64,000 bases of DNA from Nonomuraea thailandensis (GCF_024172165.1 NZ_JAMZEB010000002.1:8778501-8842500); one strand, 5' to 3'. Shown: positions 33,945-42,782, counted from the stretch's first letter. Made by a program: numbers and translations. The notes: generated by a model from the sequence alone, not told the origin.

Positions 33945-34439
33945 CTACAGCTCGGCGGCCTCAGCGCGCAGCTTCTCGCCCTTGGCGTACGCCTGCTCCT
34001 TCAACCGCTCCTGGAACTGCATCATCTTCTCCCGCAGCCCCGCGTCGGAGGCGGCCAGGATCCGTACGGCCAGCAGCCCGGCGTTACGCGCCCCGCCGAC
34101 CGCGACCGTGGCGACCGGCACCCCGGCCGGCATCTGCACGATCGACAGCAGGGAGTCCATCCCGTCGAGGTACTTCAGCGGCACCGGCACGCCGATGACC
34201 GGCAGCGGGGTGACCGAGGCCAGCATGCCGGGCAGGTGGGCGGCCCCGCCGGCGCCGGCGATGATCACCTGGATGCCGCGGGAGGCGGCCTGGCGGCCGT
34301 AGTCGATCATCTCGGTGGGCATGCGGTGCGCCGACACCACGTCGGCCTCGAACGGCACCCCGAACTCGGCGACGGCCTCCGCGGCGGCCTTCATGACCGG
34401 CCAGTCGGAGTCGCTCCCCATCACGATGCCGATCTTCAC
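33945..34439 (-). CDS. purE: N5-carboxyaminoimidazole ribonucleotide mutase
   Basis: A 164-aa class I PurE that moves the carboxyl group of N5-CAIR to give CAIR in purine synthesis. It has the N-terminal VMGSDSDWPVMKAA, the AHRMPTEMIDYGRQAA active-site region with His, and AGAGGAAHLPGMLAS. It follows purK by 46 bp, so the pair is one operon. The length is normal. Confidence 0.96.
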   Translation of the reverse strand: MKIGIVMGSDSDWPVMKAAAEAVAEFGVPFEADVVSAHRMPTEMIDYGRQAASRGIQVIIAGAGGAAHLPGMLASVTPLPVIGVPVPLKYLDGMDSLLSIVQMPAGVPVATVAVGGARNAGLLAVRILAASDAGLREKMMQFQERLKEQAYAKGEKLRAEAAEL

Positions 34440-34485
34440 GGCGCCTCCTTCGGAGCCACCGAGAAGATCAGGATGCTGCGCTCTC

Positions 34486-35634
34486 TCACGTGTACTCCCC
34501 GGTCATGAGGTAGACGGCGGCGTGGCGGGCGCGGGCGCGGACCTCGTCGAGGTTGGAGCCGAGGGCGGTCACGTGGCCGATCTTGCGGCCCGGCCGCACC
34601 TCCTTGCCGTAGAAGTGCAGCTTGATGCCCGGGTCGTGGGCCATGACGTGCTCGTACCGCTTGAACAGGTCGGGGTCGTCACCGCCGAGCAGGTTGGCCA
34701 TGACGACGTGCTGGGCGGTCATCCTGGGCGCGCCGAGCGGCAGGTCGAGCACGGCCCGCAGGTGCTGCTCGAACTGGGAGGTGGTGGAGCCTTCGATGGT
34801 CCAGTGGCCGCTGTTGTGCGGGCGCATGGCCAGCTCGTTGACGACCAGCCCCCTCTCCGACTGGAACAGCTCCACGGCCAGCAGCCCGGTCACGCCGAGC
34901 TCGTTGGCGATCGTCAGGGCGATGCGCTGGGCCTGGGCGGACTGCTCCTGGTCGAGCCCGGGCGCCGGGGCGATGACCTCGACGCAGATGCCGTTCTCCT
35001 GCACGGTCTCCACGACCGGGTAGCTCACGCCCTGCCCGTGCGGCGAGCGGGCGACCAGCACGGCCAGCTCCCGCTCGAACGGCACGAACGCCTCCGCCAT
35101 GAGCTCCACGCCGGTCGCGAACGCCTCGGCGACCTCCTCGGGCGTGCGGCACACCCACACGCCGCGCCCGTCGTAGCCGCCGCGCACCGCCTTCAGCACC
35201 ACGGGCCAGCCGTGCTCGGCGGCGAAGCCCGCCACGTCGTCGGCGGACGACACCCGCGCCCAGGCGGGGCAGGGCGCGCCGATCCTGGTCAGGCGCTCGC
35301 GCATGACGGCCTTGTCCTGGGCGTGCACGAGGGCGTCGGCGCCGGGGTGCACGACGTAGCCGTTGGCGGTCAGGGCCCTGATGTGCTCGGTGGGCACGTG
35401 CTCGTGGTCGAACGTGATCACGTCGCAGCCCTTGGCGAACTCGCGGAGGTCTCCGAGATCGCGGTAGTCACCGATGCGCGTGTCGACGATGACCCGGGCG
35501 GCGCTCTCCTCGGGGTTGTTGGCCAGCACCCGCAGCTCGACGCCGAGCGCGATGGCGGGCGGCTGCGACATCCTGGCCAGCTGGCCCGCGCCGACGATGC
35601 CGACGACCGGTCCGATGGGGCTGTAGGAACTCAC
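34486..35634 (-). CDS. purK: N5-carboxyaminoimidazole ribonucleotide synthase
   Basis: A 382-aa ATP-grasp enzyme making N5-CAIR from AIR, bicarbonate and ATP. It has GIVGAGQLARMSQPPA at the N-terminus, FDHEHVPTEHI, the ATP-binding VLKAVRGGYDGRGVWV, and ELAMRPHNSGHWTIEGSTTS near the active site. It feeds PurE directly downstream. It is divergent from the GtrA gene. Confidence 0.96.
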   Translation of the reverse strand: MSSYSPIGPVVGIVGAGQLARMSQPPAIALGVELRVLANNPEESAARVIVDTRIGDYRDLGDLREFAKGCDVITFDHEHVPTEHIRALTANGYVVHPGADALVHAQDKAVMRERLTRIGAPCPAWARVSSADDVAGFAAEHGWPVVLKAVRGGYDGRGVWVCRTPEEVAEAFATGVELMAEAFVPFERELAVLVARSPHGQGVSYPVVETVQENGICVEVIAPAPGLDQEQSAQAQRIALTIANELGVTGLLAVELFQSERGLVVNELAMRPHNSGHWTIEGSTTSQFEQHLRAVLDLPLGAPRMTAQHVVMANLLGGDDPDLFKRYEHVMAHDPGIKLHFYGKEVRPGRKIGHVTALGSNLDEVRARARHAAVYLMTGEYT

Positions 35635-35969
35635 GCCAGGTGAGCTTACCGGGACGGAACGACTGCGCCGACTGCGCCCCTGACCAGCCAGGCGCGTCGC
35701 CTCCCGGCAGCCGGTCGCGCGGGCGAGGGCTGGACGGCCGTTCCGGGTCGCCCGGCGGACGGAACCGCCCGGCGGGCACGACCGCCCAGCGTTCGCGTGC
35801 CCTCGAACTGTTCAGCAGGGTAAACCTTGCGAAACGGGTATGCCGGATATCGGACGAAGTTTCTGAAGACCCATTTTCTGACCTTTGTTCATCCCTCTGA
35901 CACCCGGGCTCCATCGTGGCCGGTACGCTGGGGGCGCAAGGCCGACTAGGGAAGGGACCGAGCAGAGAC
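35635..35969. other. Divergent purK/gtrA control region
   Basis: About 335 bp without a gene. The part nearest gtrA (35815-35900) is clearly richer in A+T than its surroundings and likely holds promoters. I see no PurR box, riboswitch or strong hairpin. Confidence 0.4.
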
Positions 35970-36446
35970 GTGGACTTCACCAGACGCCTCTACCACCGGT
36001 TCTCGTCCCTCGTGCACGAGCTGGCCAAGTTCGGCAGCATCGGCGCCGTGGCGTTCGTCATCGACACGAGCCTGCTCAACCTGTTCAACCTCTTTCTCGG
36101 CCCGCTCACGTCCAAGCTCTTCGCCACGATCATCTCCACCACCTTCGCGTACGTCGGCAACCGCTTCTGGACCTTCCGCCACCGCGAGCAGAGCGGCCTG
36201 CGCCGGGAATACTTCCTGTTCTTCCTGCTCAACGGCATCGCACTGCTGTTCGGCATACTGACGATCGGCTTCACCACCTACACCCTCAACCTGCACGACC
36301 CCCTCAGCTTCAACATCGCCAACATCGTGGGCGTGGGCCTCGGCACGCTGTTCCGCTACTGGTCGTACAAGAAGTGGGTGTTCCTGGAGGCCACCGACCC
36401 GATCCCGGTCGAGCTGCCCGAGGGCGGGGTCAAGCCGGGCCGCTGA
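35970..36446 (+). CDS. GtrA-like membrane protein
   Basis: A 158-aa protein with four transmembrane helices (GSIGAVAFVIDTSLLNLFNL; LFATIISTTFAYVGNRFWTF; YFLFFLLNGIALLFGILTIG; NIANIVGVGLGTLFRYWSYK) and the NRxWTFR and RYWSYKKWVF motifs of the GtrA/DPMS family, thought to flip or assist polyprenyl-linked sugars. GTG 35970 starts just before the first conserved residues; a GAAGGGA lies 12 bases upstream. The 3' end overlaps the convergent histidine kinase gene by 17 bp. Upstream genes also concern surface sugars (UDP-glucuronate). Confidence 0.88.
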   Translation: MDFTRRLYHRFSSLVHELAKFGSIGAVAFVIDTSLLNLFNLFLGPLTSKLFATIISTTFAYVGNRFWTFRHREQSGLRREYFLFFLLNGIALLFGILTIGFTTYTLNLHDPLSFNIANIVGVGLGTLFRYWSYKKWVFLEATDPIPVELPEGGVKPGR

Positions 36447-37707
36447 CCACCCGGTTCCGCCCGTCGTCCTCCGCCGGGCGCAGGAAGACGGCGAACGTCG
36501 CGGGGCGCCGCCGTACGAGCTCCAGCCGGCCGCCGTCGGCCGCGGCCAGCGCGCGGGCGAGCGTCAGCCCGAGCCCGGTGCCTCCGCCGCCGCTGACGTT
36601 CCTCTCGAAGATCTTGGGGGCGATCTCGTCGGCGATGCCGGGGCCCTCGTCCGCGACCTCGGTCACCACGTAGTTGCCGCCGAACGAGGTGGTGACGGAG
36701 ACGGCGCCACCGCCGTGCCGCAGCGAGTTCTCCAGCAGCGAGGCGATCACCTGGCCGAAGCCTCCGGTGGTGGCCATCGCCTTCAGCCCGCGGGAGCCTT
36801 CGAGCTGCAGCGTGCGGCCCGCGTCGCGGAAGACCGGCTCCCACTCGGTGATCTGCTGGCCCAGCACCTCGTCGATCGCGACCGGCTCGGCCTGGGCGTG
36901 CCGCTGGCGGCGGGCTGCGGCCAGCAGCTCGTCGATCACGGCGGTGAGCCGCTCGGCCTGCACGATCGCCGCCTCGCCCTCCTCGCGCACGACCTCGGGC
37001 TCGCCCGCGGAGGCCACGATCTCCTCCAGGCGCATGGTCAGGCCGGTCAAGGGGGTGCGAAGCTGGTGGGAGGCGTCGGTGGCGAACTCTCGTTCGCGGG
37101 TGAGCAGGTCGGAAATGCGGGTGGCGCTGCGGTCGAGCACCTGGGCCACGCGGTCGAGCTCGGGGATGCCGTAGCGGTGTTTGCTCGGGCGCGCGTCGCC
37201 TGAGCCCAGTCGTTCGGCGATCTTCGCCAGGTCCTGCAGGGGCAGCGTCAGGCGGCGTGACTGCACGACGGCGAGGCTCACGGCCACCGCCAGGGCGGCG
37301 CCGGCCAGGGCCACGATGAGCAGCAGGCGGGCCCGTACGTCCTGCTCGACCTGATCGCGGTCGCGGCTGATCCGCACGTAGACACCGGTGTTGGTCTGGG
37401 CGTCCTCTGTCATCAGGTGACCCGACGGCGGGGGGTCGCCGACGACGGTCACCCTCAGGGGGGTTCCGCGCTCCCAGATCTGGATGAACCTGCCCGGGTA
37501 CTTTTGCTCCAGTTGCTGGGGGTCGAGCGGCGTCTCCTGGACGCGGGCGTACTCCACCTCTCCCACGAGACGCTTGGCTTCCGCCCCGAGCTCCTGAGCC
37601 GCCTCATCGACGATCAGACGGCTGACGACGACGCCCAGGGGGACCCCCAGCAGCAGGACCGCGATTACCGCGACGACCAGGGTGGAGGAGAGCAGTCGGC
37701 GGCGCAT
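36430..37707 (-). CDS. Sensor histidine kinase
   Basis: A 425-aa kinase. Helix 1 is at residues about 7-29, followed by an extracytoplasmic sensor of about 110 aa; helix 2 (LLLIVALAGAALAVAVSLAV) leads into a HAMP segment (PLQDLAKIAERLGSGDARPS). H-box: FATDASHQLRTPLTGL. N-box: LLENSLRHGGG. G-boxes: DEGPGIADEI and GGGGTGLGLTLA. It lies 3 bp downstream of the response regulator gene and forms a standard pair with it. The signal is unknown. Confidence 0.94.
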   Translation of the reverse strand: MRRRLLSSTLVVAVIAVLLLGVPLGVVVSRLIVDEAAQELGAEAKRLVGEVEYARVQETPLDPQQLEQKYPGRFIQIWERGTPLRVTVVGDPPPSGHLMTEDAQTNTGVYVRISRDRDQVEQDVRARLLLIVALAGAALAVAVSLAVVQSRRLTLPLQDLAKIAERLGSGDARPSKHRYGIPELDRVAQVLDRSATRISDLLTREREFATDASHQLRTPLTGLTMRLEEIVASAGEPEVVREEGEAAIVQAERLTAVIDELLAAARRQRHAQAEPVAIDEVLGQQITEWEPVFRDAGRTLQLEGSRGLKAMATTGGFGQVIASLLENSLRHGGGAVSVTTSFGGNYVVTEVADEGPGIADEIAPKIFERNVSGGGGTGLGLTLARALAAADGGRLELVRRRPATFAVFLRPAEDDGRNRVVSGPA

Positions 37708-37710
37708 CTC

Positions 37711-38379
37711 CTACTCGCGCTCGAACCGGAAGCCGACTCCCCGGACGGTGGTGATGTAGCGCGGCTTGGCCGCGTCGTCGCCGAGCTTGCGGCGCAGCCA
37801 GGAGATGTGCATGTCGAGCGTCTTGGTGGAGCCCCACCAGTTGGTGTCCCACACCTCGCGCATGATCTGCTCGCGGGTGACGACCTTGCCCGCGTCGCGG
37901 ACCAGGACGCGCAGCAGGTCGAACTCCTTGGTGGTCAGATGCAGCTCCTTCTCCCCCATCCAGGCGCGCCGCGAGTCGGCGTCGATGCGCACGCCCTGGA
38001 CGACCGGGGTCTCGGAGGTGCCGCGGCGCAGCAGCGCCCGCACCCTGGCCAGCAGCTCTGCCAGCCGGAACGGCTTGGTCACGTAGTCGTCCGCGCCGGC
38101 GTCGAGGCCGACGACGGTGTCCACCTCGTCGACGCGGGCGGTCAGTATGAGCACCGGGGTGCCGTGGCCCTCGGCCCGGATCCGGCGGGCGACCTCGAGG
38201 CCGTCCATCTCCGGCAGGCCAAGGTCAAGAACGATCAGGTCGATGCCGCCCGACAGGGCCCTCTCCAGGGCCTGCGGGCCGTCGGGGCTCACTTCGACCT
38301 GATAGCCCTCGCGGCGCAGCGCACGCGCGAGTGGCTCTGAGATCGAGGTGTCATCCTCGGCGAGAAGTACGCAGGTCAT
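37711..38379 (-). CDS. OmpR-family response regulator
   Basis: A 222-aa regulator. The receiver domain has the acidic EDDTS pocket, phospho-acceptor Asp in LIVLDLGLPEMDG, and the Thr/Lys switch residues (LILTARVD; DDYVTKPF). The C-terminal winged helix has LTTKEFDLLRVLVRDAGKVV and VDMHISWLRRKLGDD-like sequence ending RGVGFRFE. It is first in the operon with the kinase. Its targets are not visible. Confidence 0.95.
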   Translation of the reverse strand: MTCVLLAEDDTSISEPLARALRREGYQVEVSPDGPQALERALSGGIDLIVLDLGLPEMDGLEVARRIRAEGHGTPVLILTARVDEVDTVVGLDAGADDYVTKPFRLAELLARVRALLRRGTSETPVVQGVRIDADSRRAWMGEKELHLTTKEFDLLRVLVRDAGKVVTREQIMREVWDTNWWGSTKTLDMHISWLRRKLGDDAAKPRYITTVRGVGFRFERE

Positions 38380-38687
38380 GAAGCGATCGTAGGACCTTAA
38401 GCGATCGTTTCCCGGGCACAGCGCGCGGTTTGACTTGTCGTTGACCTATCCATTGACCTGGGCAAACACAGCTAAAATACGGTAGGTCGTGATTAAAACA
38501 CCGCCGTTTTCGGCCTTCGATTCATCGGACGATCATGCATGGGTGCACGATTCCGAGATCGTGTCGTCCGCCGGGATGGGCGGGCCGCACCGGCGGGTCA
38601 GCTTGTTGTCAGGCCCCATACATGGAGAAAGGTGAGCCCCTGGCCCACCTGACCCCCCCTTGCGTCCTCGCCGGCTCAGTCGGCGGC
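38380..38687. other. Intergenic region between the response regulator and bfr
   Basis: About 308 bp without a credible gene. An A+T-rich patch near 38440-38520 includes TTGACC (twice) and TAAAAT and probably contains the response-regulator promoter or a plus-strand promoter. The rest (38560-38680) is G+C-rich and lies just after the bfr stop. Confidence 0.4.
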
Positions 38688-39173
38688 TCAGTCGTCGGCG
38701 GACGGCGGCTCGGCGTACCGGGCGAGGTAGAGCTGGATCCCGAGGCTGTTGATCAGCCCCAGCTCGGTCTCCAGGTAGTCGATGTGCTCTTCCTCGTCCT
38801 TCAGGATGTCCTCGAAGATGTTCGCCGAGGTGATGTCGCCCTTCTCGCGCATGAGCGCGATCCCCGGCCGCAACCGCTGCACCACCGACAGCTCCACCTC
38901 GAGGTCGGCCCTCAGCTGCTCCTCGACGGTCTGGCCGATGTGCAAGGTCCCGAGGCGCTGGTAGTTGGGCAGGCCCTCCAGGAAGAGGATGCGATCGGTG
39001 AGGCGCTCGGCGTGGCGCATCTCGTCGATCGACTCGTAGCGGGTGTGCTCGGCGAGCTTCGTGTACCCCCAGTTCTCCTGCATCTTGGCGTGCAGGAAGT
39101 ACTGGTTGATCGCGGTGAGCTCCGCGGTCAGCTGTTCGTTGAGCAATTCGATGATCTGCTTGTCGCCCTGCAT
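38688..39173 (-). CDS. bfr: Bacterioferritin
   Basis: A 161-aa haem-binding ferritin that oxidises and stores iron in a 24-mer shell. The ferroxidase ligands are in LLNEQLTAELTAINQYFLHA (Glu), YESIDEMRHAERL (Glu, His, and the haem-ligand Met) and FEDILKDEEEHIDYLETEL (Glu, His). It lies 24 bp downstream of bfd, so the two are cotranscribed. Confidence 0.96.
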   Translation of the reverse strand: MQGDKQIIELLNEQLTAELTAINQYFLHAKMQENWGYTKLAEHTRYESIDEMRHAERLTDRILFLEGLPNYQRLGTLHIGQTVEEQLRADLEVELSVVQRLRPGIALMREKGDITSANIFEDILKDEEEHIDYLETELGLINSLGIQLYLARYAEPPSADD

Positions 39174-39197
39174 GACGGGCCCCTCATCGCTATCCGG

Positions 39198-39374
39198 CTA
39201 TGCGGTCGTCAGTTCGTCAGACCGTTTCAGGATCGCACAGATCTTCCGCACACAACGGGCACAGTCCCCACCAGCACCGGTGGTGTCGCGGATCTGCTTC
39301 GCGCTCTTTGCCCCGGCAGCGATGCAGTCGTGGACCTCATTCTCGGTCACAGCACGACAAATGCACACGTACAT
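39198..39374 (-). CDS. bfd: Bacterioferritin-associated ferredoxin
   Basis: A 58-aa [2Fe-2S] protein (YVCICRAVTENEVHDCI with CxC; GAGGDCARCVRKI with CxxC) that delivers electrons to bacterioferritin to release iron. Start 39374 (MYVCICRAV) matches the family; the longer in-frame start would run into the iron box. Two IdeR-type boxes lie directly upstream. Confidence 0.9.
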   Translation of the reverse strand: MYVCICRAVTENEVHDCIAAGAKSAKQIRDTTGAGGDCARCVRKICAILKRSDELTTA

Positions 39375-39410
39375 CCAGGGACAAACCTCTCGCGAAGGGA
39401 TGGGCGCCAT

Positions 39411-39457
39411 AAGGTTAGGCACACCTAAGGTAACCCACTTTGGTAAGGCTTGCCTAC
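39411..39457. promoter_or_regulatory. Two IdeR/DmdR-type iron boxes
   Basis: AAGGTTAGGCACACCTAAGG (39411-39430) is a dyad close to the actinobacterial iron-box consensus. GTAAGGCTTGCCTAC (39443-39457) is a second, weaker match. They lie 37-83 bp upstream of the bfd start, so bfd (and bfr) should respond to iron through an IdeR-type regulator. Confidence 0.8.
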
Positions 39458-39490
39458 GTTGGGTGGGTCACAAACGCCTATCCCCCGCTG

Positions 39491-40111
39491 TCAGTGCCCT
39501 CGCGAGATCCACTCCTCCAGGTGCGGAGCCTCCGCGCCGATCGCGGTCGAGTCGCCGTGACCCGTGTGCACGACCGTCTCCGGCGGGAGCGTCAGCAGCC
39601 GCTCCCTGATCGACTCGATGATCGTCTCGAACGAGCTGTACGAGCGGCCCGTCGCCCCCGGCCCGCCCTTGAACAGGGTGTCACCGCTGAAGACGGCCCC
39701 CAGCTCGGGCGCGTACGCGCAGACCGCGCCCGGCGAGTGCCCCGGCGTGTGCAGGATCTGCAGGGCGACGCCGCCGGTCAGCAGCTTCTCCCCGTCGGCC
39801 AGCGGCTCGTACGTCACCTCCGGCCCGTACACCTGCTCCCACAACACCTGGTCCGCCGGGTGCAGCCGGATCGGCGCCCCGGTCAGCGCGGCCAGGTCGC
39901 GGGCGGCGTTGATGTGGTCGTTGTGCGCGTGCGTGCAGACGATGGCGGCGACCGTGCGCCCGCCCACCCGCTCGGCGATCGCCGCCGCGTCGTGGGCCGC
40001 GTCGATGACCACGACCTCGCGCGCGTCGCCGACCAGCCAGACGTTGTTGTCGACGTCCCAGGTGCCGCCGTCCAGCGAGAACGTACCCGAGGTGATGATC
40101 CGGTCGATCAT
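39491..40111 (-). CDS. Metallo-beta-lactamase-fold hydrolase
   Basis: A 206-aa enzyme with the zinc motif THAHNDH, then HTPGHSPGAV, FSGDTLFKGGPG and a C-terminal VHTGHGDST. This is the glyoxalase-II-like group. ATG 40111 overlaps the mscR stop by one base (TGATG), so the genes are coupled. Next to S-(hydroxymethyl)mycothiol dehydrogenase it is a good candidate for the thioesterase that releases formate from S-formylmycothiol; this is inference from context. Confidence 0.88.
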   Translation of the reverse strand: MIDRIITSGTFSLDGGTWDVDNNVWLVGDAREVVVIDAAHDAAAIAERVGGRTVAAIVCTHAHNDHINAARDLAALTGAPIRLHPADQVLWEQVYGPEVTYEPLADGEKLLTGGVALQILHTPGHSPGAVCAYAPELGAVFSGDTLFKGGPGATGRSYSSFETIIESIRERLLTLPPETVVHTGHGDSTAIGAEAPHLEEWISRGH

Positions 40112-41205
40112 CAGAGCACCACCACCGAACGCAGCACCTCGCCCCGGTGCATCTTGCCGAACGCCTCCTCGACCTGATCGAGCCCGATCGTCTCGGAGAC
40201 GAACTTGTCGAGCGGCAGCCTGTTCTGCAGGAACAGGTCGATCAGCATGGGGAAGTCGCGGCTCGGCAGGCAGTCGCCGTACCAGGAGGACTTCAGCGCG
40301 CCGCCGCGGCCGAACACGTCCAGCAGCGGCAGGTCGATGCGCATGTCGGGAGTGGGCACGCCGACCAGCACGACCGTGCCGGCCAGGTCGCGGGCGTAGA
40401 ACGCCTGCTCGTACGTCTCGGGCCGGCCGACCGCCTCGATGACCACGTCGGCGCCGTTGCCGCCGGTGAGGTCGCGGATCGCCTCGACCGGGTCCGCGGA
40501 GCGGGAGTTGACCGTGTGCGTGGCGCCGAACCCGCGCGCCCACTCCAGCTTCCTGTCGTCCACGTCCACCGCGATGACCTTCGCGGCGCCCGCCAGCGAG
40601 GCGCCGAGGATCGCCGCGTCGCCGACGCCGCCGCAGCCGATCACCGCCACGCTGTCGCCCCGGGTGACCCCGCCGGTGTTGACGGCCGCGCCGATGCCGG
40701 CCATCACGCCGCACCCGAGCAGGCCCGCGACCTGCGCCGGGGCCTCGGCCGAGACCTTCGTGCACTGGCCGGCCGCGACCAGCGTCTTCTCCAGGAACGC
40801 GCCGATGCCCAGCGCGGGCGACAGCTCGGTGCCGTCCTTGAGCGTCATCTTCTGCGTGGCGTTGTGCGTGGCGAAGCAGTACCACGGGCGACCGCGCAGG
40901 CAGGCACGGCACTGGCCGCACACCGCGCGCCAGTTGAGGATCACGAAGTCGCCCGGCTCCAGGCCGGTGACCCCCTCGCCGACCGCCTCCACCGTGCCCG
41001 CCGCCTCGTGTCCCAGCAGGAACGGGTAGTCGTCGCTGATCCCGCCCTCGCGATAGTGCAGGTCGGTGTGGCACACGCCGCAGGCCTGCACGTTCACCAC
41101 CGCCTCGCCCGGACCCGGATCCGGCACGAGCACCGTCTCGAGAGAAACTTCCTGACCCTTGCCCCGGGCTACCACGCCCTGCACTTCGTACGGCATGCCA
41201 GTCAT
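40111..41205 (-). CDS. mscR: S-(hydroxymethyl)mycothiol dehydrogenase
   Basis: A 364-aa class III-type zinc alcohol dehydrogenase using mycothiol in place of glutathione to oxidise formaldehyde. Catalytic zinc: ACGVCHTDLHYREG and LGHEAAGTVEAVG. Structural zinc: CGQCRACLRGRPWYC. NAD fold: VAVIGCGGVGDAAILGASLA. Overall it resembles the actinobacterial mycothiol-dependent enzymes. The start may be 41205 or the internal Met at 41196. It is upstream of and coupled to the metallo-hydrolase. Confidence 0.9.
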   Translation of the reverse strand: MTGMPYEVQGVVARGKGQEVSLETVLVPDPGPGEAVVNVQACGVCHTDLHYREGGISDDYPFLLGHEAAGTVEAVGEGVTGLEPGDFVILNWRAVCGQCRACLRGRPWYCFATHNATQKMTLKDGTELSPALGIGAFLEKTLVAAGQCTKVSAEAPAQVAGLLGCGVMAGIGAAVNTGGVTRGDSVAVIGCGGVGDAAILGASLAGAAKVIAVDVDDRKLEWARGFGATHTVNSRSADPVEAIRDLTGGNGADVVIEAVGRPETYEQAFYARDLAGTVVLVGVPTPDMRIDLPLLDVFGRGGALKSSWYGDCLPSRDFPMLIDLFLQNRLPLDKFVSETIGLDQVEEAFGKMHRGEVLRSVVVL

Positions 41206-41211
41206 CTTGGG

Positions 41212-42183
41212 TCAGGAGGATGATCTCCGCAAGACATAGGGCTGCACCACGCCGAGACCCCTCGCCGGACGGCGTCTGATCTTGTGCAACTCGTACGGCT
41301 CGCCGCCGAGCCCGCCGGCCAGCGACTCGTCGACGAGGATCGTGCCGGGCCGGGCGATGGCGGTGAGCCGGGCGGCGAGGTTGACGGTGGTGCCGAAGAC
41401 GTCGCCCATCATGGGCAGCACCGGGCCGTACGCCATCCCGATGCGCAGCTCGTCCGTCTCCACCAGGTCGAGGGCGACGGCCGCGGCCTGCTCGGGGCCC
41501 TGCGCGGTGAACAGCACCTCATCGCCCAGCGTCTTGACCAGCCGGGCGCCGTGGCCGGCCACCACGTCGGAGGCCCGCGACTCGAACCCCTCCACCAGCC
41601 CGGCCAGCTCCTTCTCGTCGAGCTCGCGGCTGCGCCGGGTGAACGACACCAGGTCCGCGAACCCCACCGCCATCGCCACCCTGGTCGGCACCAGCTCGTC
41701 GTTGACGTCGGCGATGGCCAGCAGTCTCGTGCCGGCGGCGGCGAGCTGGGCCCGCCAGACGTGGGTGAGCACGTGCTCGAAGTCGGGCATCAGCACCTGC
41801 GCCGCGCCGAGCACCGCCGCCAGGTCGCCCTCGGACGGCTCGGACGGGAGCATCGTGCCGATCATGATCTCGGCCTGCCACTGCGCCAGCCTGGCCGTGG
41901 TCTGGCCGAGCGCGCGGGCCATGCGGATCACGGTCTGCTCGTCGAGCAGGCCGCCGTCGAGCATGCTGCGCACCCGGCGCAGCGCGTCGACGTCGGCCTC
42001 GGTGAACGCCACGGCGTCGTCCGCCCGCTGCGCGAAGCCGAGCGCGCGCCAGATGCGCTCGGCCAGCTCCCGCGGCACCCCGCTCCTGGCGGAGACCTCC
42101 GCCCGCGTGTACCGGGGCGGCAGGCCGACCAGCAGTCGCTCGATCTCCTCGGCGCTCGGGCGGCCGGGACGGGCTTCGCTCAC
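41212..42183 (-). CDS. Class III adenylate/guanylate cyclase
   Basis: A 323-aa protein. An N-terminal MerR-like regulatory region (LLVGLPPRYTRAEVSARSGV and ADVDALRRVRSMLDGG) precedes a cyclase homology domain from about residue 165: VGFADLVSFTRRSRELDEKE with the metal-binding Asp, ARLVKTLGDEVLFTA with the second Asp, and RIGMAYGPVLPMMGDVFGTT with NLAARLTAIA. This pattern fits the pH-responsive Rv1264-like adenylate cyclases of actinobacteria. It should make cAMP in the cytoplasm; activity is inferred. Confidence 0.9.
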   Translation of the reverse strand: MSEARPGRPSAEEIERLLVGLPPRYTRAEVSARSGVPRELAERIWRALGFAQRADDAVAFTEADVDALRRVRSMLDGGLLDEQTVIRMARALGQTTARLAQWQAEIMIGTMLPSEPSEGDLAAVLGAAQVLMPDFEHVLTHVWRAQLAAAGTRLLAIADVNDELVPTRVAMAVGFADLVSFTRRSRELDEKELAGLVEGFESRASDVVAGHGARLVKTLGDEVLFTAQGPEQAAAVALDLVETDELRIGMAYGPVLPMMGDVFGTTVNLAARLTAIARPGTILVDESLAGGLGGEPYELHKIRRRPARGLGVVQPYVLRRSSS

Positions 42184-42210
42184 CCGAGGAGGCTACTTGA
42201 CGGCCCCTCG

Positions 42211-42284
42211 CCTTCGCCGCCGGAGGCGGCTGCTTCGGCGCCCGTGTGACCTCGCCGCCGGAGGCGGCTGTTTCAGCGCCCGTC
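42211..42284. repeat. Two tandem copies of a GCCGCCGGAGGCGGC hairpin unit
   Basis: A unit of about 38 bp, CGCCGCCGGAGGCGGCTG followed by TTT/CTT and GGCGCCCGT-like sequence, occurs twice in a row. Each contains a GCCGCC/GGCGGC hairpin. The second overlaps the 3' end of the PH-domain gene. It probably serves as a terminator region, duplicated by slippage. Confidence 0.55.
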
Positions 42285-42782
42285 GACCTCGCCGTCCGAG
42301 GCGTCCTCGACGAGCCTGAACAGGTCGGTGCGCACGTCCTGGATCCTCGGGATGTCCTTCAGCACGATCTCCCCGCGGTCACCGGCCGACTCGACCGTCA
42401 GCGTGCCGCAGCCGAGCAGCCGCTCCGGAAAGGTCTGGTCCGAGCTCACCGTGTTGACCTTGGTGATCGGGATCTCGTCGGTCGACTTGTTGAGCACGCC
42501 CGTGCTGATCGTGAAGCGGTGCGTGGTGAGCACGTAGCCGGTGTTCTTCCACTGCAGGTACGGCACGAACGACCAGATCGTGAGCAGGATGAGCCCGATG
42601 ACGACGACCGCGATCCTGGCGTAGGACACGTACTCGAAGTCCGGGATGAAGTACAGCGCGGCGCCCGTGGCCGCGGCGATGAGGACCAGCGCGATGAAGG
42701 GGACGATGAGCCGCTTCCAGTGGGGGTGGAAGGATCGGACGCGCCGCTCACCCTGCGTCAGATGGTGGTCGGGAAGGGTCAT
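42273..42782 (-). CDS. Bacterial PH-domain membrane protein
   Basis: A 169-aa protein. Two transmembrane helices (LIVPFIALVLIAAATGAALY; IAVVVIGLILLTIWSFVPYL) are followed by a bPH_2 (DUF304) domain with YVLTTHRFTISTGVLNKSTD and IPITKVNTVSSDQTFPERLL. Start 42782 (MTLPDHHLT) is the likely one; an ATG 9 bp upstream is possible. Function unknown. Confidence 0.87.
   Translation of the reverse strand: MTLPDHHLTQGERRVRSFHPHWKRLIVPFIALVLIAAATGAALYFIPDFEYVSYARIAVVVIGLILLTIWSFVPYLQWKNTGYVLTTHRFTISTGVLNKSTDEIPITKVNTVSSDQTFPERLLGCGTLTVESAGDRGEIVLKDIPRIQDVRTDLFRLVEDASDGEVDGR

Noticed and set aside
38535..39428. A 297-codon plus-strand frame across bfr and bfd
   Set aside because: It is antisense to two well-supported iron-storage genes and lacks any domain.
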